A DNA stretch of 64,000 nucleotides, taken from the NCBI RefSeq assembly GCF_040750475.1, contig NZ_JABJVY010000012.1, forward strand, positions 62,001 to 126,000. The letters run 5' to 3'. Shown here in pieces: positions 43,135-51,823 of this stretch. Position numbers and translations under genes: made by a program. Under the pieces are notes generated by a model. It was not told the origin of the DNA, did not search any database, and saw only the letters and a program-made list of their open reading frames with translations. The DNA comes from Amorphus sp040750475. GTDB lineage: Bacteria > Pseudomonadota > Alphaproteobacteria > Rhizobiales > Amorphaceae. Every line of letters begins with the position of its first letter. The stretch's first letter is position 1.

Positions 43135-44148
43135 ATGAGCCACAATCAGACCGGACCCGCGCATGGCGGCGATCTCGCCGCCGCCCGCGCACTCTTTCCC
43201 GATGCTCCCGAGCCGTGGATCGACCTGTCGACCGGGATCAACCCGGTTCCCTATCCCGTCGGCGAGCTGCCGTTAAGCGTCTTTCATCGGTTGCCGTCGC
43301 CCGCCGATCAGGAGGCGTTGGAAGCGGCCGCGCGATCGGCCTATGGCGCGTCCGAGACGAGCCAGGTGGTCGCCGCACCGGGAACCCAGGCGCTGATTGA
43401 GCTTCTGCCCCGGCTCTGGACGGCGAAACGTGTCGCCATCTTGGGACCGACTTACGCCGAACACGCCCACGCCTGGCGCAAGGCCGGACACGATGTCGTC
43501 GAAGTGACGCGCCTGTCGGAGGCGGACGCGGAGATCGTCGTGGTGGTCAATCCCAACAATCCGGACGGACGCGTGATCGATCGCCCGTCGCTGCTTGCCG
43601 AGGCGGCGGCGCGGGCCGGCGAGGGCGGTTGGCTGGTGGTCGACGAGGCCTTCGCCGACTTCGAACCCGCTGAAAGTCTCGCGCCGGTGCTGCCGCCGAA
43701 TGCCGTGGTTCTGCGCTCCTTCGGCAAGACCTACGGGCTGGCCGGCATTCGGCTCGGCTTCGCGATTGCGAAGCCGGACATGGCCGCCGAGTTGCGGGCG
43801 CGCATGGGCCCATGGGCGGTCGCCGGTCCCGCAATAGAGCTCGGCCGGCGCGCGCTGTCGGATCGGGATTGGCTTGCCGATGCAGCGTCGGCGCGGGCGG
43901 CGGATGCGGACTGGCTGGATGCACTGCTTCACCCCGTTCTTGGGTCGGCGCTGGGAGGGACGCGACTGTTTCGTTGCTACCGCTCGCCGGCTGCCCCGGC
44001 GGTGTTCGATCGTCTCGGCCGGGCCGGGATCTGGGTGCGCCGCTTCGAGCACGACCGGGAGCTGCTTCGCTTCGGATTGCCGGCATCGCAGTCGGAGTGG
44101 AGCCGGCTGACACGGACCGTCGGAGACGGCGCTCGTTCACCCGGTTGA
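43135..44148 (+). CDS. cobC: CobC, threonine-phosphate decarboxylase-like PLP enzyme
   Basis: Class I/II aminotransferase-fold protein of 337 residues that supplies the aminopropanol moiety; characterised relatives decarboxylate L-threonine O-3-phosphate. N-terminal HGGDLAAARALFPDAPEPWIDLSTGINP is typical. The PLP lysine is in VLRSFGKTYGLAGIRLGF, and VVVNPNNPDGRV and VVDEAFADF are present. The ATG at 43135 is divergent from cobD by 20 bp. Confidence 0.93.
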   Translation: MSHNQTGPAHGGDLAAARALFPDAPEPWIDLSTGINPVPYPVGELPLSVFHRLPSPADQEALEAAARSAYGASETSQVVAAPGTQALIELLPRLWTAKRVAILGPTYAEHAHAWRKAGHDVVEVTRLSEADAEIVVVVNPNNPDGRVIDRPSLLAEAAARAGEGGWLVVDEAFADFEPAESLAPVLPPNAVVLRSFGKTYGLAGIRLGFAIAKPDMAAELRARMGPWAVAGPAIELGRRALSDRDWLADAASARAADADWLDALLHPVLGSALGGTRLFRCYRSPAAPAVFDRLGRAGIWVRRFEHDRELLRFGLPASQSEWSRLTRTVGDGARSPG

Positions 44149-44184
44149 GTTGACTCCCGCCATCGACTCCGGCCTATTGGCGCC

Positions 44185-44380
44185 GTCGATGGTTTCCGGC
44201 GCGCCACGCGTGCCGGAACGTAAGAAGGGAATACGGTGCGGTCCCGCTCGGGACCAAGTCCGTGGCTGCCCCCGCAACTGTGAGCGGCGAGCGCGGCGTC
44301 CGAAAAGCCACTGGGATCTGCTGGTTCCGGGAAGGTGGACGCTGATGCGACGACCCGCAAGCCAGGAGACCTGCCGCCGA
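44185..44380 (+). ncRNA. Cobalamin riboswitch (leader of cobalt importer operon)
   Basis: The B12 box GCAAGCCAGGAGACCTGCCG is at 44357-44376. Upstream are GAAGGGAATACGGTG, a GTCCCGCTCGGGAC hairpin, GTGGCTGCCCCCGCAACTGTG, GCCACTGGG and GGGAAGGTGGACG, in the same order as the first riboswitch. A closing hairpin TTCCGGC...GCCGGAA lies at the 5' end. It precedes the DUF4198-cbiMLQO genes and identifies their metal as cobalt rather than nickel. Confidence 0.93.
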
Positions 44381-44383
44381 CTT

Positions 44384-44408
44384 GCACTGCCGGCCATGCC
44401 GGGAGTGC
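44384..44408 (+). promoter_or_regulatory. Hairpin after the riboswitch, candidate expression platform
   Basis: GCACTGCCGGC (44384-44394), loop CAT, GCCGGGAGTGC (44398-44408): an 11-bp stem with one mismatch, beginning 7 nt after the B12 box. No U-run follows. It may act as the switching element or block ribosome or Rho access. The remaining 157 nt to the next gene show nothing else recognisable. Confidence 0.4.
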
Positions 44409-44565
44409 CCCTTAACCGGACGCCGGGGTGTGCGTCTGGCGGGTTGGTCGGCAGGGGCGTTTCGCCAGTCTCCCGTCCAAAGCGCCACATTCCCCGATCG
44501 TTCTTTCAGAGTCTGCCCCGCCGGTCGCATATCCCGACCGGGCCGGGACGCTTGGGAGCGACGAC

Positions 44566-45366
44566 GTGACCTTTCTATCCAAACTTTCAGCGGCCGCTGT
44601 CGGCGCCGCACTGGCTCTTAGTCCGATTGCGGCGAGTGCCCATTTTCAGCTCGTCTACACGCCGGAAGTGAACCTGACCAAGCCGGGCGACGTGCCGTTG
44701 ATGCTGGTGTTCTGGCATCCGTTCGAAAACGGCTTCGTGATGGATATGGGCGAGCCGCTCGCCTTCTACGCCGTCAACCGCGGCAAGAAGATCGACCTGA
44801 TGGATCGGCTTGAGCCCATCGCGTTTGCCGGCATCGAAAACGATGCGGCTGCCTACACCGCCTCCGTACCGGTGCGTCGTTCCGGCGACTATGTCCTCGT
44901 GATAGAGCCTGCGCCCTACTACGAGGAAAGCGAGGACATCTACATCCAGCAGCTCACCAAGAGCTATCTGAACCTCAACCAGCTTCCGACCGACTGGATG
45001 GAGCCCCAGGGTCTCAAGACCGAGATCGTGCCCTTGAACCGGCCGACCAACATCCTGGCTGGTTCGACCTTCACTGGTCGCGTGATGTCGAATGGCGAGC
45101 CGGTCGCGGGCGCGGAAATCGAGGTGGAATATATGGCCGCCGAGCCGCGGATGGGCGAAAACAAGCCGAGCGAGCCGGTGGCGTCGCCGATGCCCGGCGG
45201 GGCCGTGGTCGCGATCAGCGATGATGAGGGCTACTTCACCTTCGGCGTTCCGAAGGCCGGCTTCTGGGGCTTCGCCGCTCTCGGCTCGGGGCCGGATACG
45301 GAGTTCGAGGGTAAGGAACTCTCCCAGGACGCGGTGCTCTGGGTGCGCGCCTACGACGTCGAATAA
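44566..45366 (+). CDS. DUF4198 periplasmic protein of cobalt ECF importer (NikK/CbiK-like)
   Basis: 266-residue exported protein with a signal peptide (FLSKLSAAAVGAALALSPIA, cleavage before AHFQLVYTPE) and a DUF4198 domain, including IYIQQLTKSYLNLNQLPTDW and YFTFGVPKAGFWGFAALG. The mature N-terminal His is a likely metal ligand. The GTG at 44566 has GGGAG seven bases upstream. DUF4198 proteins accompany Ni/Co ECF transporters of the NikKMLQO type. Here the riboswitch points to cobalt. It is the first gene of a five-gene operon. Confidence 0.85.
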   Translation: MTFLSKLSAAAVGAALALSPIAASAHFQLVYTPEVNLTKPGDVPLMLVFWHPFENGFVMDMGEPLAFYAVNRGKKIDLMDRLEPIAFAGIENDAAAYTASVPVRRSGDYVLVIEPAPYYEESEDIYIQQLTKSYLNLNQLPTDWMEPQGLKTEIVPLNRPTNILAGSTFTGRVMSNGEPVAGAEIEVEYMAAEPRMGENKPSEPVASPMPGGAVVAISDDEGYFTFGVPKAGFWGFAALGSGPDTEFEGKELSQDAVLWVRAYDVE

Positions 45367-45388
45367 GGCGGGATTCGGAGACCAACCG

Positions 45389-45997
45389 ATGCATATCGTG
45401 GATGGGGCGTTGTCCAACGACGTCGTGATCGGCGGAGCCGTTCTCGCCGTCGGCGGGATCGCTCTCGGCTTGAAGTCTCTGACGGCTGAGAAGATTCCGG
45501 CGGCCGGGGTGTTGAGCGCGACCTTTTTCGTGGCCTCCCTCGTCCACGTGCCGATCGGACCCTCCAGCGTTCACCTGATCATGAATGGCTTGGCCGGGCT
45601 GGTGCTCGGCTGGGCCGCCTTTCCGGCGCTGTTCGTGGGGCTCTTGTTGCAGGCCGTGTTCTTCGGGTTCGGGGGGCTCACGGTCCTCGGCATCAATACG
45701 CTCGACATCGCGCTGCCGGCCGTCCTCGTCTACTTTCTTTGTCGGCCGGGCATCGTCCGCTCCGGTCCTGCCGTCGCTGCGATTTGGGGGGCCATCGGCG
45801 GTGGGCTGGCGATTGCGCTCACCACCGGCTGTGTGGCTGTGGCGCTGGCCTTGAGCGGGGAGGAGTTCGTTCCTGCCGCCAAGCTCGTCTTTTTCGCCCA
45901 CATCCCGATCATGGGGGTCGAAGCCTTGATCACCGGAGCGGCCGTCTATCTGGCACGCCGCGTGAAACCCGAAATCTTCGGCGTCGTGACCGGTTGA
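45389..45997 (+). CDS. cbiM: Cobalt transporter membrane subunit CbiM
   Basis: Substrate-specific membrane component of the ECF importer, 202 residues with about six or seven hydrophobic helices. It begins MHIVDGALSND; the His at position 2 is the conserved metal-coordinating residue of CbiM/NikM. Further ligands are expected in VHVPIGPSSVHLIMNGLAG. The ATG at 45389 is fixed by this conserved N-terminus. It lies 22 bp after the DUF4198 gene. Confidence 0.92.
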   Translation: MHIVDGALSNDVVIGGAVLAVGGIALGLKSLTAEKIPAAGVLSATFFVASLVHVPIGPSSVHLIMNGLAGLVLGWAAFPALFVGLLLQAVFFGFGGLTVLGINTLDIALPAVLVYFLCRPGIVRSGPAVAAIWGAIGGGLAIALTTGCVAVALALSGEEFVPAAKLVFFAHIPIMGVEALITGAAVYLARRVKPEIFGVVTG

Positions 45998-46010
45998 GAA
46001 GGAGAGAACG

Positions 46011-46640
46011 ATGCGGCTGCTGCAGGCTTTTGTCCTTCTGCTGATGCTCGTCCCCGCCGCCCCGGCGTCGGCCCACAACGTCATTGCGTCGGTCTTTACC
46101 AGCGGCGACGCGATCGAAGGCGAGATCGGCTTTTCCAACGGCGAAATGGCGCCCGATGCCTTGGTGGAAGTCTTCGACGAGGACGGCAACAAGCTCGGCG
46201 AGACCCGAACCGGCGCCGACGGCTTTTTCACTTACGTCCCAACGAAAAAGGTTCCCCATATCTTCCGCTCCAATCTCGGAGCAGGCCACGTGGCGGAAGT
46301 GCGCATGGAGGTGGACGAACTGCCGCCGATCGACGGCGAAGAGGGGGAGGCGCCTGCGTCGACTTCGGCTACGGCTTCTACCGGATCGACGCCGACCGCA
46401 CCGTCGTCGGATGCAGGACAAATGGTTGCTGCCGGCATCGATCTCGCCGCCTTCCAGGAGGAACAGCGCCGGATGATCACCGAGGCGGTGCAGAAACAGG
46501 TAATCCCGTTGCGCCGTGACCTTGCCGCCTACAAGGAGAAGGCGGATCTCCAGGGCGTTCTTGGCGGAATCGGTTACATTTTGGGCCTGTTCGGTGTCGG
46601 CTATTACATTGCCGCCCGCCGCAAGCTTCAGAGGTCCTAA
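46011..46640 (+). CDS. cbiL: Cobalt transporter auxiliary subunit CbiL/NikL-like
   Basis: 209-residue protein with an N-terminal signal (MRLLQAFVLLLMLVPAAP, then ASAHNVIASVF), an Ig-like periplasmic region (VEVFDEDGNKLGETRTGADGFFTYVP), a Ser/Thr/Ala-rich linker, a charged helix and one C-terminal transmembrane helix (GIGYILGLFGVGYYIAARRK). This layout is that of CbiL/NikL, which takes the place of CbiN. Not to be confused with the corrin methylase also called CbiL. It ends directly before cbiQ. Confidence 0.85.
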   Translation: MRLLQAFVLLLMLVPAAPASAHNVIASVFTSGDAIEGEIGFSNGEMAPDALVEVFDEDGNKLGETRTGADGFFTYVPTKKVPHIFRSNLGAGHVAEVRMEVDELPPIDGEEGEAPASTSATASTGSTPTAPSSDAGQMVAAGIDLAAFQEEQRRMITEAVQKQVIPLRRDLAAYKEKADLQGVLGGIGYILGLFGVGYYIAARRKLQRS

Positions 46641-47426
46641 GTGGGACACGTTCTCGGTCATGATCGCCGTGCTCTGCGCGACACGGGCGCCATTGCGCCG
46701 GGTCTCGGCATCGATGCCATCGATCCGCGCACCCGTGTCGTCGCCGCCGTCATGTTCGCCATTGCAGTGGTGGCGCTACATGACCTTGCCGCCCTTGCCT
46801 GCGCACTTCTGGCCGCTGTGGGCATGATGGCGTTCGCGCGTCTGCCCGTGGGGCAGACGCTGAAGCGCATGGCGATGATGGACGGCTTCATCATCGTGAT
46901 GCTGGCGATGCTGCCGTTCACCGTGCCGGGCGATCCGATCTTTGTGGTCTTCGGCCTCACTGCCTCGTGGCAGGGGTTATGGCAGGCGGTGGAGATCGCG
47001 TTGAAGGCGAACGCAGTGATCCTCGCGCTGATGGCGCTGGTGGGGTCGATGGAGCCGGTCACACTCGGCCATGCGCTGCATCGGCTGAAAGTGCCGGATA
47101 ATCTCGTTTACCTGCTGATGTTCACGGTACGCTACGTGGAAGTCCTGCAGAGCGAATATCTGCGCTTGCGCGTCGCCATGAAGGCGCGCGGCTTCAAGGC
47201 TGGCAACAACCGACACACCTACCGCTCGATCGGCTATCTGGTCGGCATGATGCTGGTGCGCGCGATCGAGCGCTCGGAACGGATTTTGGCGGCGATGCGC
47301 TGCCGGGGCTTCACCGGACGGATTCCCTTGATCGATGAGCTTGCCTTCACCCACCGCGATCTTGCCTTTTCGCTGGTGTTCGCGGTCGTCGTTGCGGGCA
47401 TCGTCGCCGTTCAGGTGGCGCAATGA
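46641..47426 (+). CDS. cbiQ: Cobalt ECF transporter T-component CbiQ
   Basis: 261-residue transmembrane coupling protein. The T-component signature is visible in VAMKARGF (LRVAMKARGFKAGNNRHTYRS) and AMRCRGF (ERILAAMRCRGFTGRIP), the two coupling helices that contact the ATPase. It starts with a GTG immediately after the cbiL stop and overlaps cbiO by ATGA. Confidence 0.92.
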   Translation: MGHVLGHDRRALRDTGAIAPGLGIDAIDPRTRVVAAVMFAIAVVALHDLAALACALLAAVGMMAFARLPVGQTLKRMAMMDGFIIVMLAMLPFTVPGDPIFVVFGLTASWQGLWQAVEIALKANAVILALMALVGSMEPVTLGHALHRLKVPDNLVYLLMFTVRYVEVLQSEYLRLRVAMKARGFKAGNNRHTYRSIGYLVGMMLVRAIERSERILAAMRCRGFTGRIPLIDELAFTHRDLAFSLVFAVVVAGIVAVQVAQ

Positions 47427-48097
47427 GCGCGGAACAGGCAGACGACGCCGCACTGATCGAGCTTTCCGGGATTTCCTTTTCCTATCCGGGTCACGCGCCG
47501 GTGCTATCGGACGCGGATCTGCAGCTTGAGCGCGGCGAACGGCTTTGTCTCGTCGGCCACAACGGGGCTGGCAAGAGCACGCTGCTGTCCATCGTCGTCG
47601 GCCTGCTGCGGCCAACGAGCGGGCGCGTCGTTGCGTTCGGCCAGGAGCGGCGCGAGGAGGCCGATTTCCATGATGTCCGCCGGCTTGCGGGCTTGGTGTT
47701 TCAGGATCCGGACGACCAGCTCTTCTGCCCCACGGTGGCCGAAGATATTGCCTTTGGCCCTTTGAATCTCGGTCAGCGCCGCGACGAGGCAATGGCGGTG
47801 GTGGAGAGCGTGCTTTCCGACCTCGATTTGCGCCATCTGAAGGATCGGGTGACCCACAAGCTCTCCGGCGGCGAAAAGCGGTTGGTGACGCTGGCGGCGG
47901 TGCTTGCCATGAAGCCGGAGGTTCTGCTTCTCGACGAGCCGACCAATGCGCTCGACGAGGCCAACGAGGGGCGGCTGACGGAGATCCTGCTGGGGTTGCC
48001 TCAGGCGATGATCGTGGTTTCCCACGATTCGCGCTTTCGCGAGCGGATCGGAACGCGCGCCGTTCGGCTCAGCGATGGGACCCTGATTCCCGCCTGA
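47423..48097 (+). CDS. cbiO: Cobalt ECF transporter ATPase CbiO
   Basis: 224-residue ABC ATPase. Walker A is GHNGAGKSTLL, the Q-loop is VFQDPDDQLFCPTVAEDIAFGP (the ECF-typical DPDDQLF), the signature is LSGGEKRL and Walker B is VLLLDEPTNALDE. It is the last gene of the operon. It converges on moeA, with about 100 bp that holds a repeat element. Confidence 0.94.
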   Translation: MSAEQADDAALIELSGISFSYPGHAPVLSDADLQLERGERLCLVGHNGAGKSTLLSIVVGLLRPTSGRVVAFGQERREEADFHDVRRLAGLVFQDPDDQLFCPTVAEDIAFGPLNLGQRRDEAMAVVESVLSDLDLRHLKDRVTHKLSGGEKRLVTLAAVLAMKPEVLLLDEPTNALDEANEGRLTEILLGLPQAMIVVSHDSRFRERIGTRAVRLSDGTLIPA

Positions 48098-48145
48098 TCG
48101 GCGCGTGTCGGATTTCCGGCGAAGCGGCGGCGCCGCGGTAGGCTT

Positions 48146-48201
48146 GTTCTTGGCGCAATTTCGGACGGAAAACCGGTCCCCACTTTCCCTGAAATTACTC
48201 T
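48146..48201. repeat. Dispersed Rhizobiales-type intergenic repeat
   Basis: Read on the minus strand, the element runs GAGTAATTTCAGGGAAAGTG, then GGGACCGGTTTTCCGTCCG, then AAATTGCGCCAAGAACAAG. This matches from memory an abundant Rhizobiales repeat (GAGCAATTCCAGGAAAAGTG...CGGTTTTCCGTCCGGAATTGCG). The outer parts AATTTC and GAAATT are inverted. It fills the gap between the convergent cbiO and moeA genes and reaches the moeA stop codon. Confidence 0.7.
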
Positions 48202-49408
48202 ACAGCCGAATGATCCGACATAGGCTGCCGGCATCCGCCGCCGGGGCGTGAGGCGGGCGGATCACCAACGCGCCCGAGGCGGCCAACGTCGACAGCATGG
48301 AAGAATCCTGCAGCGTGAACGGGTCGACAAGCGGGAGCGCATCGTCGCGATGCGACAGCGTCGCGCGGACATAGTCCTCCCGATCGCCGTTGGCACCCAT
48401 GGCATGGGCGAGGATGGCCGGCTCCGCGTGGGGGCCCGGATCATTGTCGCCCTGCAGGGCGCGAACCAGCGGCACCAGGAACTGGATGGCGCACACCAGG
48501 CTGGAAACCGGGTTGCCCGGCAGACCCAGCACCCGCAACGCTTCCAGTCGGCCGAAGATCAGCGGCTTGCCCGGCCGCATGGCGATCTTCCAAAAACCGA
48601 GCTCCATGCCGGCGTCGCCGAAGGCCTGCTTGACCAGATCGTGATCGCCGACGGAGGCGCCACCCAGCGTGACCAGCACGTCCGCGCCGCGGGCGCGCCC
48701 TTCTGCAAGCGCTGCGGCCGTCGCCGTCGCATCGTCGCGCACAATGCCGAGATCGAGCGCCTCGCCGCCCGCCGCGGCAATCAGCGCGGTCAGCGCCGGC
48801 GTGTTGGACGCGACGATCTGGTCTGGTCCGGGCTCGGTGCCGGGGGGCACCAGCTCGTCGCCGGTGGCGATCAGGCCGATCCGCGGCCGACGGGCAACCG
48901 CGATCTCCGCGTGGTTCATGGCGGCGGCAAGAGCGATGTGGCGAGCGGCGATCCGGGTCCCGGCGGACAGCAGGACCTCGTCGGCCTCGAAGTCCAATCC
49001 GGCGCGGCGCACATGGCGGCCCGGCTCTACGGGCGTGTCGACGCGGATTGTTCCATCGTCCCGCGCCGTGGCGTTTTCCTGGATCAGGATCGTGTCGGCC
49101 TGATCGGGAACCGGCGCGCCGGTGAAGATGCGCACGGTTTCGCCGGGGCCAAGTGCACCTTCGTAGCGGTGTCCTGCCGCAGCCGTTCCGACGAGGCGGA
49201 GTGTCGCGCCCTCCGTCGCCGCATCCGAGGCGCGCACCGCATAGCCATCCATGGCGGAGGCGGGGAAGGGAGGCTGGCTGCGCCGGGCGGCAAGATCCTG
49301 CGCCAGAACGCGGCCATGGGCGTCGGCAAGCGACACGGTCTCGACGCCGAGGCGGGAGGCGCCGTCAAGCACGCGGCGGCGGGCATCGGCAACGGGAAGC
49401 AGAGTCAT
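48200..49408 (-). CDS. moeA: Molybdopterin molybdenumtransferase (MoeA)
   Basis: Inserts molybdate into adenylated molybdopterin, 402 residues. Motifs are LIATGDELVPPGTEPGPDQI, VLVTLGGASVGDHDLVKQAF, KIAMRPGKPLIFG and LPGNPVSS. The ATG at 49408 (MTLLPVADARRRVL) overlaps the moaC stop (ATGA). In many alphaproteobacteria lexA follows; here the transcription unit ends at a repeat and the cobalt operon. Confidence 0.95.
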   Translation of the reverse strand: MTLLPVADARRRVLDGASRLGVETVSLADAHGRVLAQDLAARRSQPPFPASAMDGYAVRASDAATEGATLRLVGTAAAGHRYEGALGPGETVRIFTGAPVPDQADTILIQENATARDDGTIRVDTPVEPGRHVRRAGLDFEADEVLLSAGTRIAARHIALAAAMNHAEIAVARRPRIGLIATGDELVPPGTEPGPDQIVASNTPALTALIAAAGGEALDLGIVRDDATATAAALAEGRARGADVLVTLGGASVGDHDLVKQAFGDAGMELGFWKIAMRPGKPLIFGRLEALRVLGLPGNPVSSLVCAIQFLVPLVRALQGDNDPGPHAEPAILAHAMGANGDREDYVRATLSHRDDALPLVDPFTLQDSSMLSTLAASGALVIRPPHAPAADAGSLCRIIRL

Positions 49409-49923
49409 GCCGGCGCCCCCGCTTGCCAGTCTCCGGATCGGCCGCCGGATTTGGTGACCAGACGGATGTCGCCGATCACCATGCCGCGCTCCACCGCCTT
49501 GGCCATGTCGTAGATCGTCAGACACGCCACGCTGGCGGCCGTCAGGGCCTCCATCTCCACGCCGGTCCGGCTGTCGACGGCAACCCGCGCGGTGACCTTC
49601 AAGCCGGGCAACAGCCGATCGGCTTCCACCTCGACCTTGACGGAGGAGATCGGCAACGGATGGCAGAGCGGGATCAGCTCATGGGTGCGCTTGGCGGCCA
49701 TGATGCCGGCAATCCGGGCGACCGCGAACACGTCGCCCTTCTTCAAATCGCCGGCGAGGATCAGGTCCAGCGTCTCCGGCAGCATGGCCACCGATCCGGT
49801 CGCCACCGCCTCCCGGTGGGTGACGTTCTTGTCGGAGACGTCGACCATGCGCGCCGCGCCGGTCTCGTCGAGATGGGTGAGGGTGGACCCGGCCTGCCGG
49901 GCCTCGTCACCCGGCGACGGCAT
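49405..49923 (-). CDS. moaC: Cyclic pyranopterin monophosphate synthase (MoaC)
   Basis: Works with MoaA in the first step of molybdenum cofactor synthesis, 172 residues. Conserved parts: LTHLDETGAARMVDVSDKNVT, AKRTHELIPLCHPLPISSV and GVEMEALTAASVACLTIYDMAK. The ATG at 49923 lies inside the last 17 bp of trpC, and no later start precedes the conserved LTHLDE, so the overlap is accepted. Confidence 0.95.
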   Translation of the reverse strand: MPSPGDEARQAGSTLTHLDETGAARMVDVSDKNVTHREAVATGSVAMLPETLDLILAGDLKKGDVFAVARIAGIMAAKRTHELIPLCHPLPISSVKVEVEADRLLPGLKVTARVAVDSRTGVEMEALTAASVACLTIYDMAKAVERGMVIGDIRLVTKSGGRSGDWQAGAPA

Positions 49924-50728
49924 CGGCTTCGACCTTGACCGGCGAGAGCAGGGCCCGCGTGGCCGCTTCCACGTCGTCCTGGCGCATCAGGCTTTCACCG
50001 ACCAGGAAGGCGTCGAAGCCGACCTTGGAGAGCCGTGCAATGTCATGCGGGGTGGAAATGCCCGATTCGGCGACCAGGAGACGGTTGCCCGGGATTTTCG
50101 GAGCCAACGTCTCGGAGGTCTCCAAGGTCGTCTCGAAGGTCTTCAGATTGCGGTTGTTGACGCCCATCATCACCGCCGGGATCTCGACGGCGCGGGTAAG
50201 CTCTGCCTCGTCATGAACTTCAATCAGCGCGTCCATGCCGAGGTTGTGAGCGGTTTCCACCAGCCGGGTCGCGGTGGCGTCGTCGATCGCCGCCATGATG
50301 ACCAGGATCGCATCGGCGCCCCAGGCCCGCGCTTCGAATACCTGGTAAGGATCGTAGAGGAAGTCTTTCCGGATCACCGGCAGCGCCACGGCCGCGCGCG
50401 CCGCTTTCAGAAATTCCGGCGATCCTTGGAAGGAGGGTCCGTCCGTCAGGACGGACAGGCAGCTCGCGCCACCCGTCTCATAGGCTTTCGCGAGCGCGAC
50501 GGGGTCGAAATCCTCCCGGATCACGCCCTTGGACGGGCTCGCCTTCTTGATCTCGGCAATCAGGCCGGGCTTGCCGGCGCCGATCGCCTTTTCCAATCCG
50601 GCGCGAAAGGAGCGGGGCGGAGGCGCGTCACGCGCCATCAGCTCGATTTCGTCCTGCGGGATCGCCGCTTTCGCCGCGTCGATTTCGGCGCGCTTGTAGG
50701 CTTCGATCTCGGTGAGGATGTCGGTCAT
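49907..50728 (-). CDS. trpC: Indole-3-glycerol phosphate synthase (TrpC)
   Basis: TIM-barrel enzyme of tryptophan synthesis, 273 residues. N-terminal MTDILTEIEAYKRAEIDAAK, substrate-binding IAEIKKASPSKGVI, VIRKDFLYDPYQVFEARAWGAD and VNNRNLKTFETTLETS. Only 3 bp separate it from trpD. No PRAI (trpF) fusion. Confidence 0.95.
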   Translation of the reverse strand: MTDILTEIEAYKRAEIDAAKAAIPQDEIELMARDAPPPRSFRAGLEKAIGAGKPGLIAEIKKASPSKGVIREDFDPVALAKAYETGGASCLSVLTDGPSFQGSPEFLKAARAAVALPVIRKDFLYDPYQVFEARAWGADAILVIMAAIDDATATRLVETAHNLGMDALIEVHDEAELTRAVEIPAVMMGVNNRNLKTFETTLETSETLAPKIPGNRLLVAESGISTPHDIARLSKVGFDAFLVGESLMRQDDVEAATRALLSPVKVEADAVAG

Positions 50729-50731
50729 ACG

Positions 50732-51745
<1,014 letters not shown>

Positions 51746-51823
51746 CAGCCGGGTCCCCTTCGCTTGCTCGATCCGTTGCCCGGCTTTCGATCGGCGATGG
51801 TCCGCGATCGAAGGCCGAACCCA

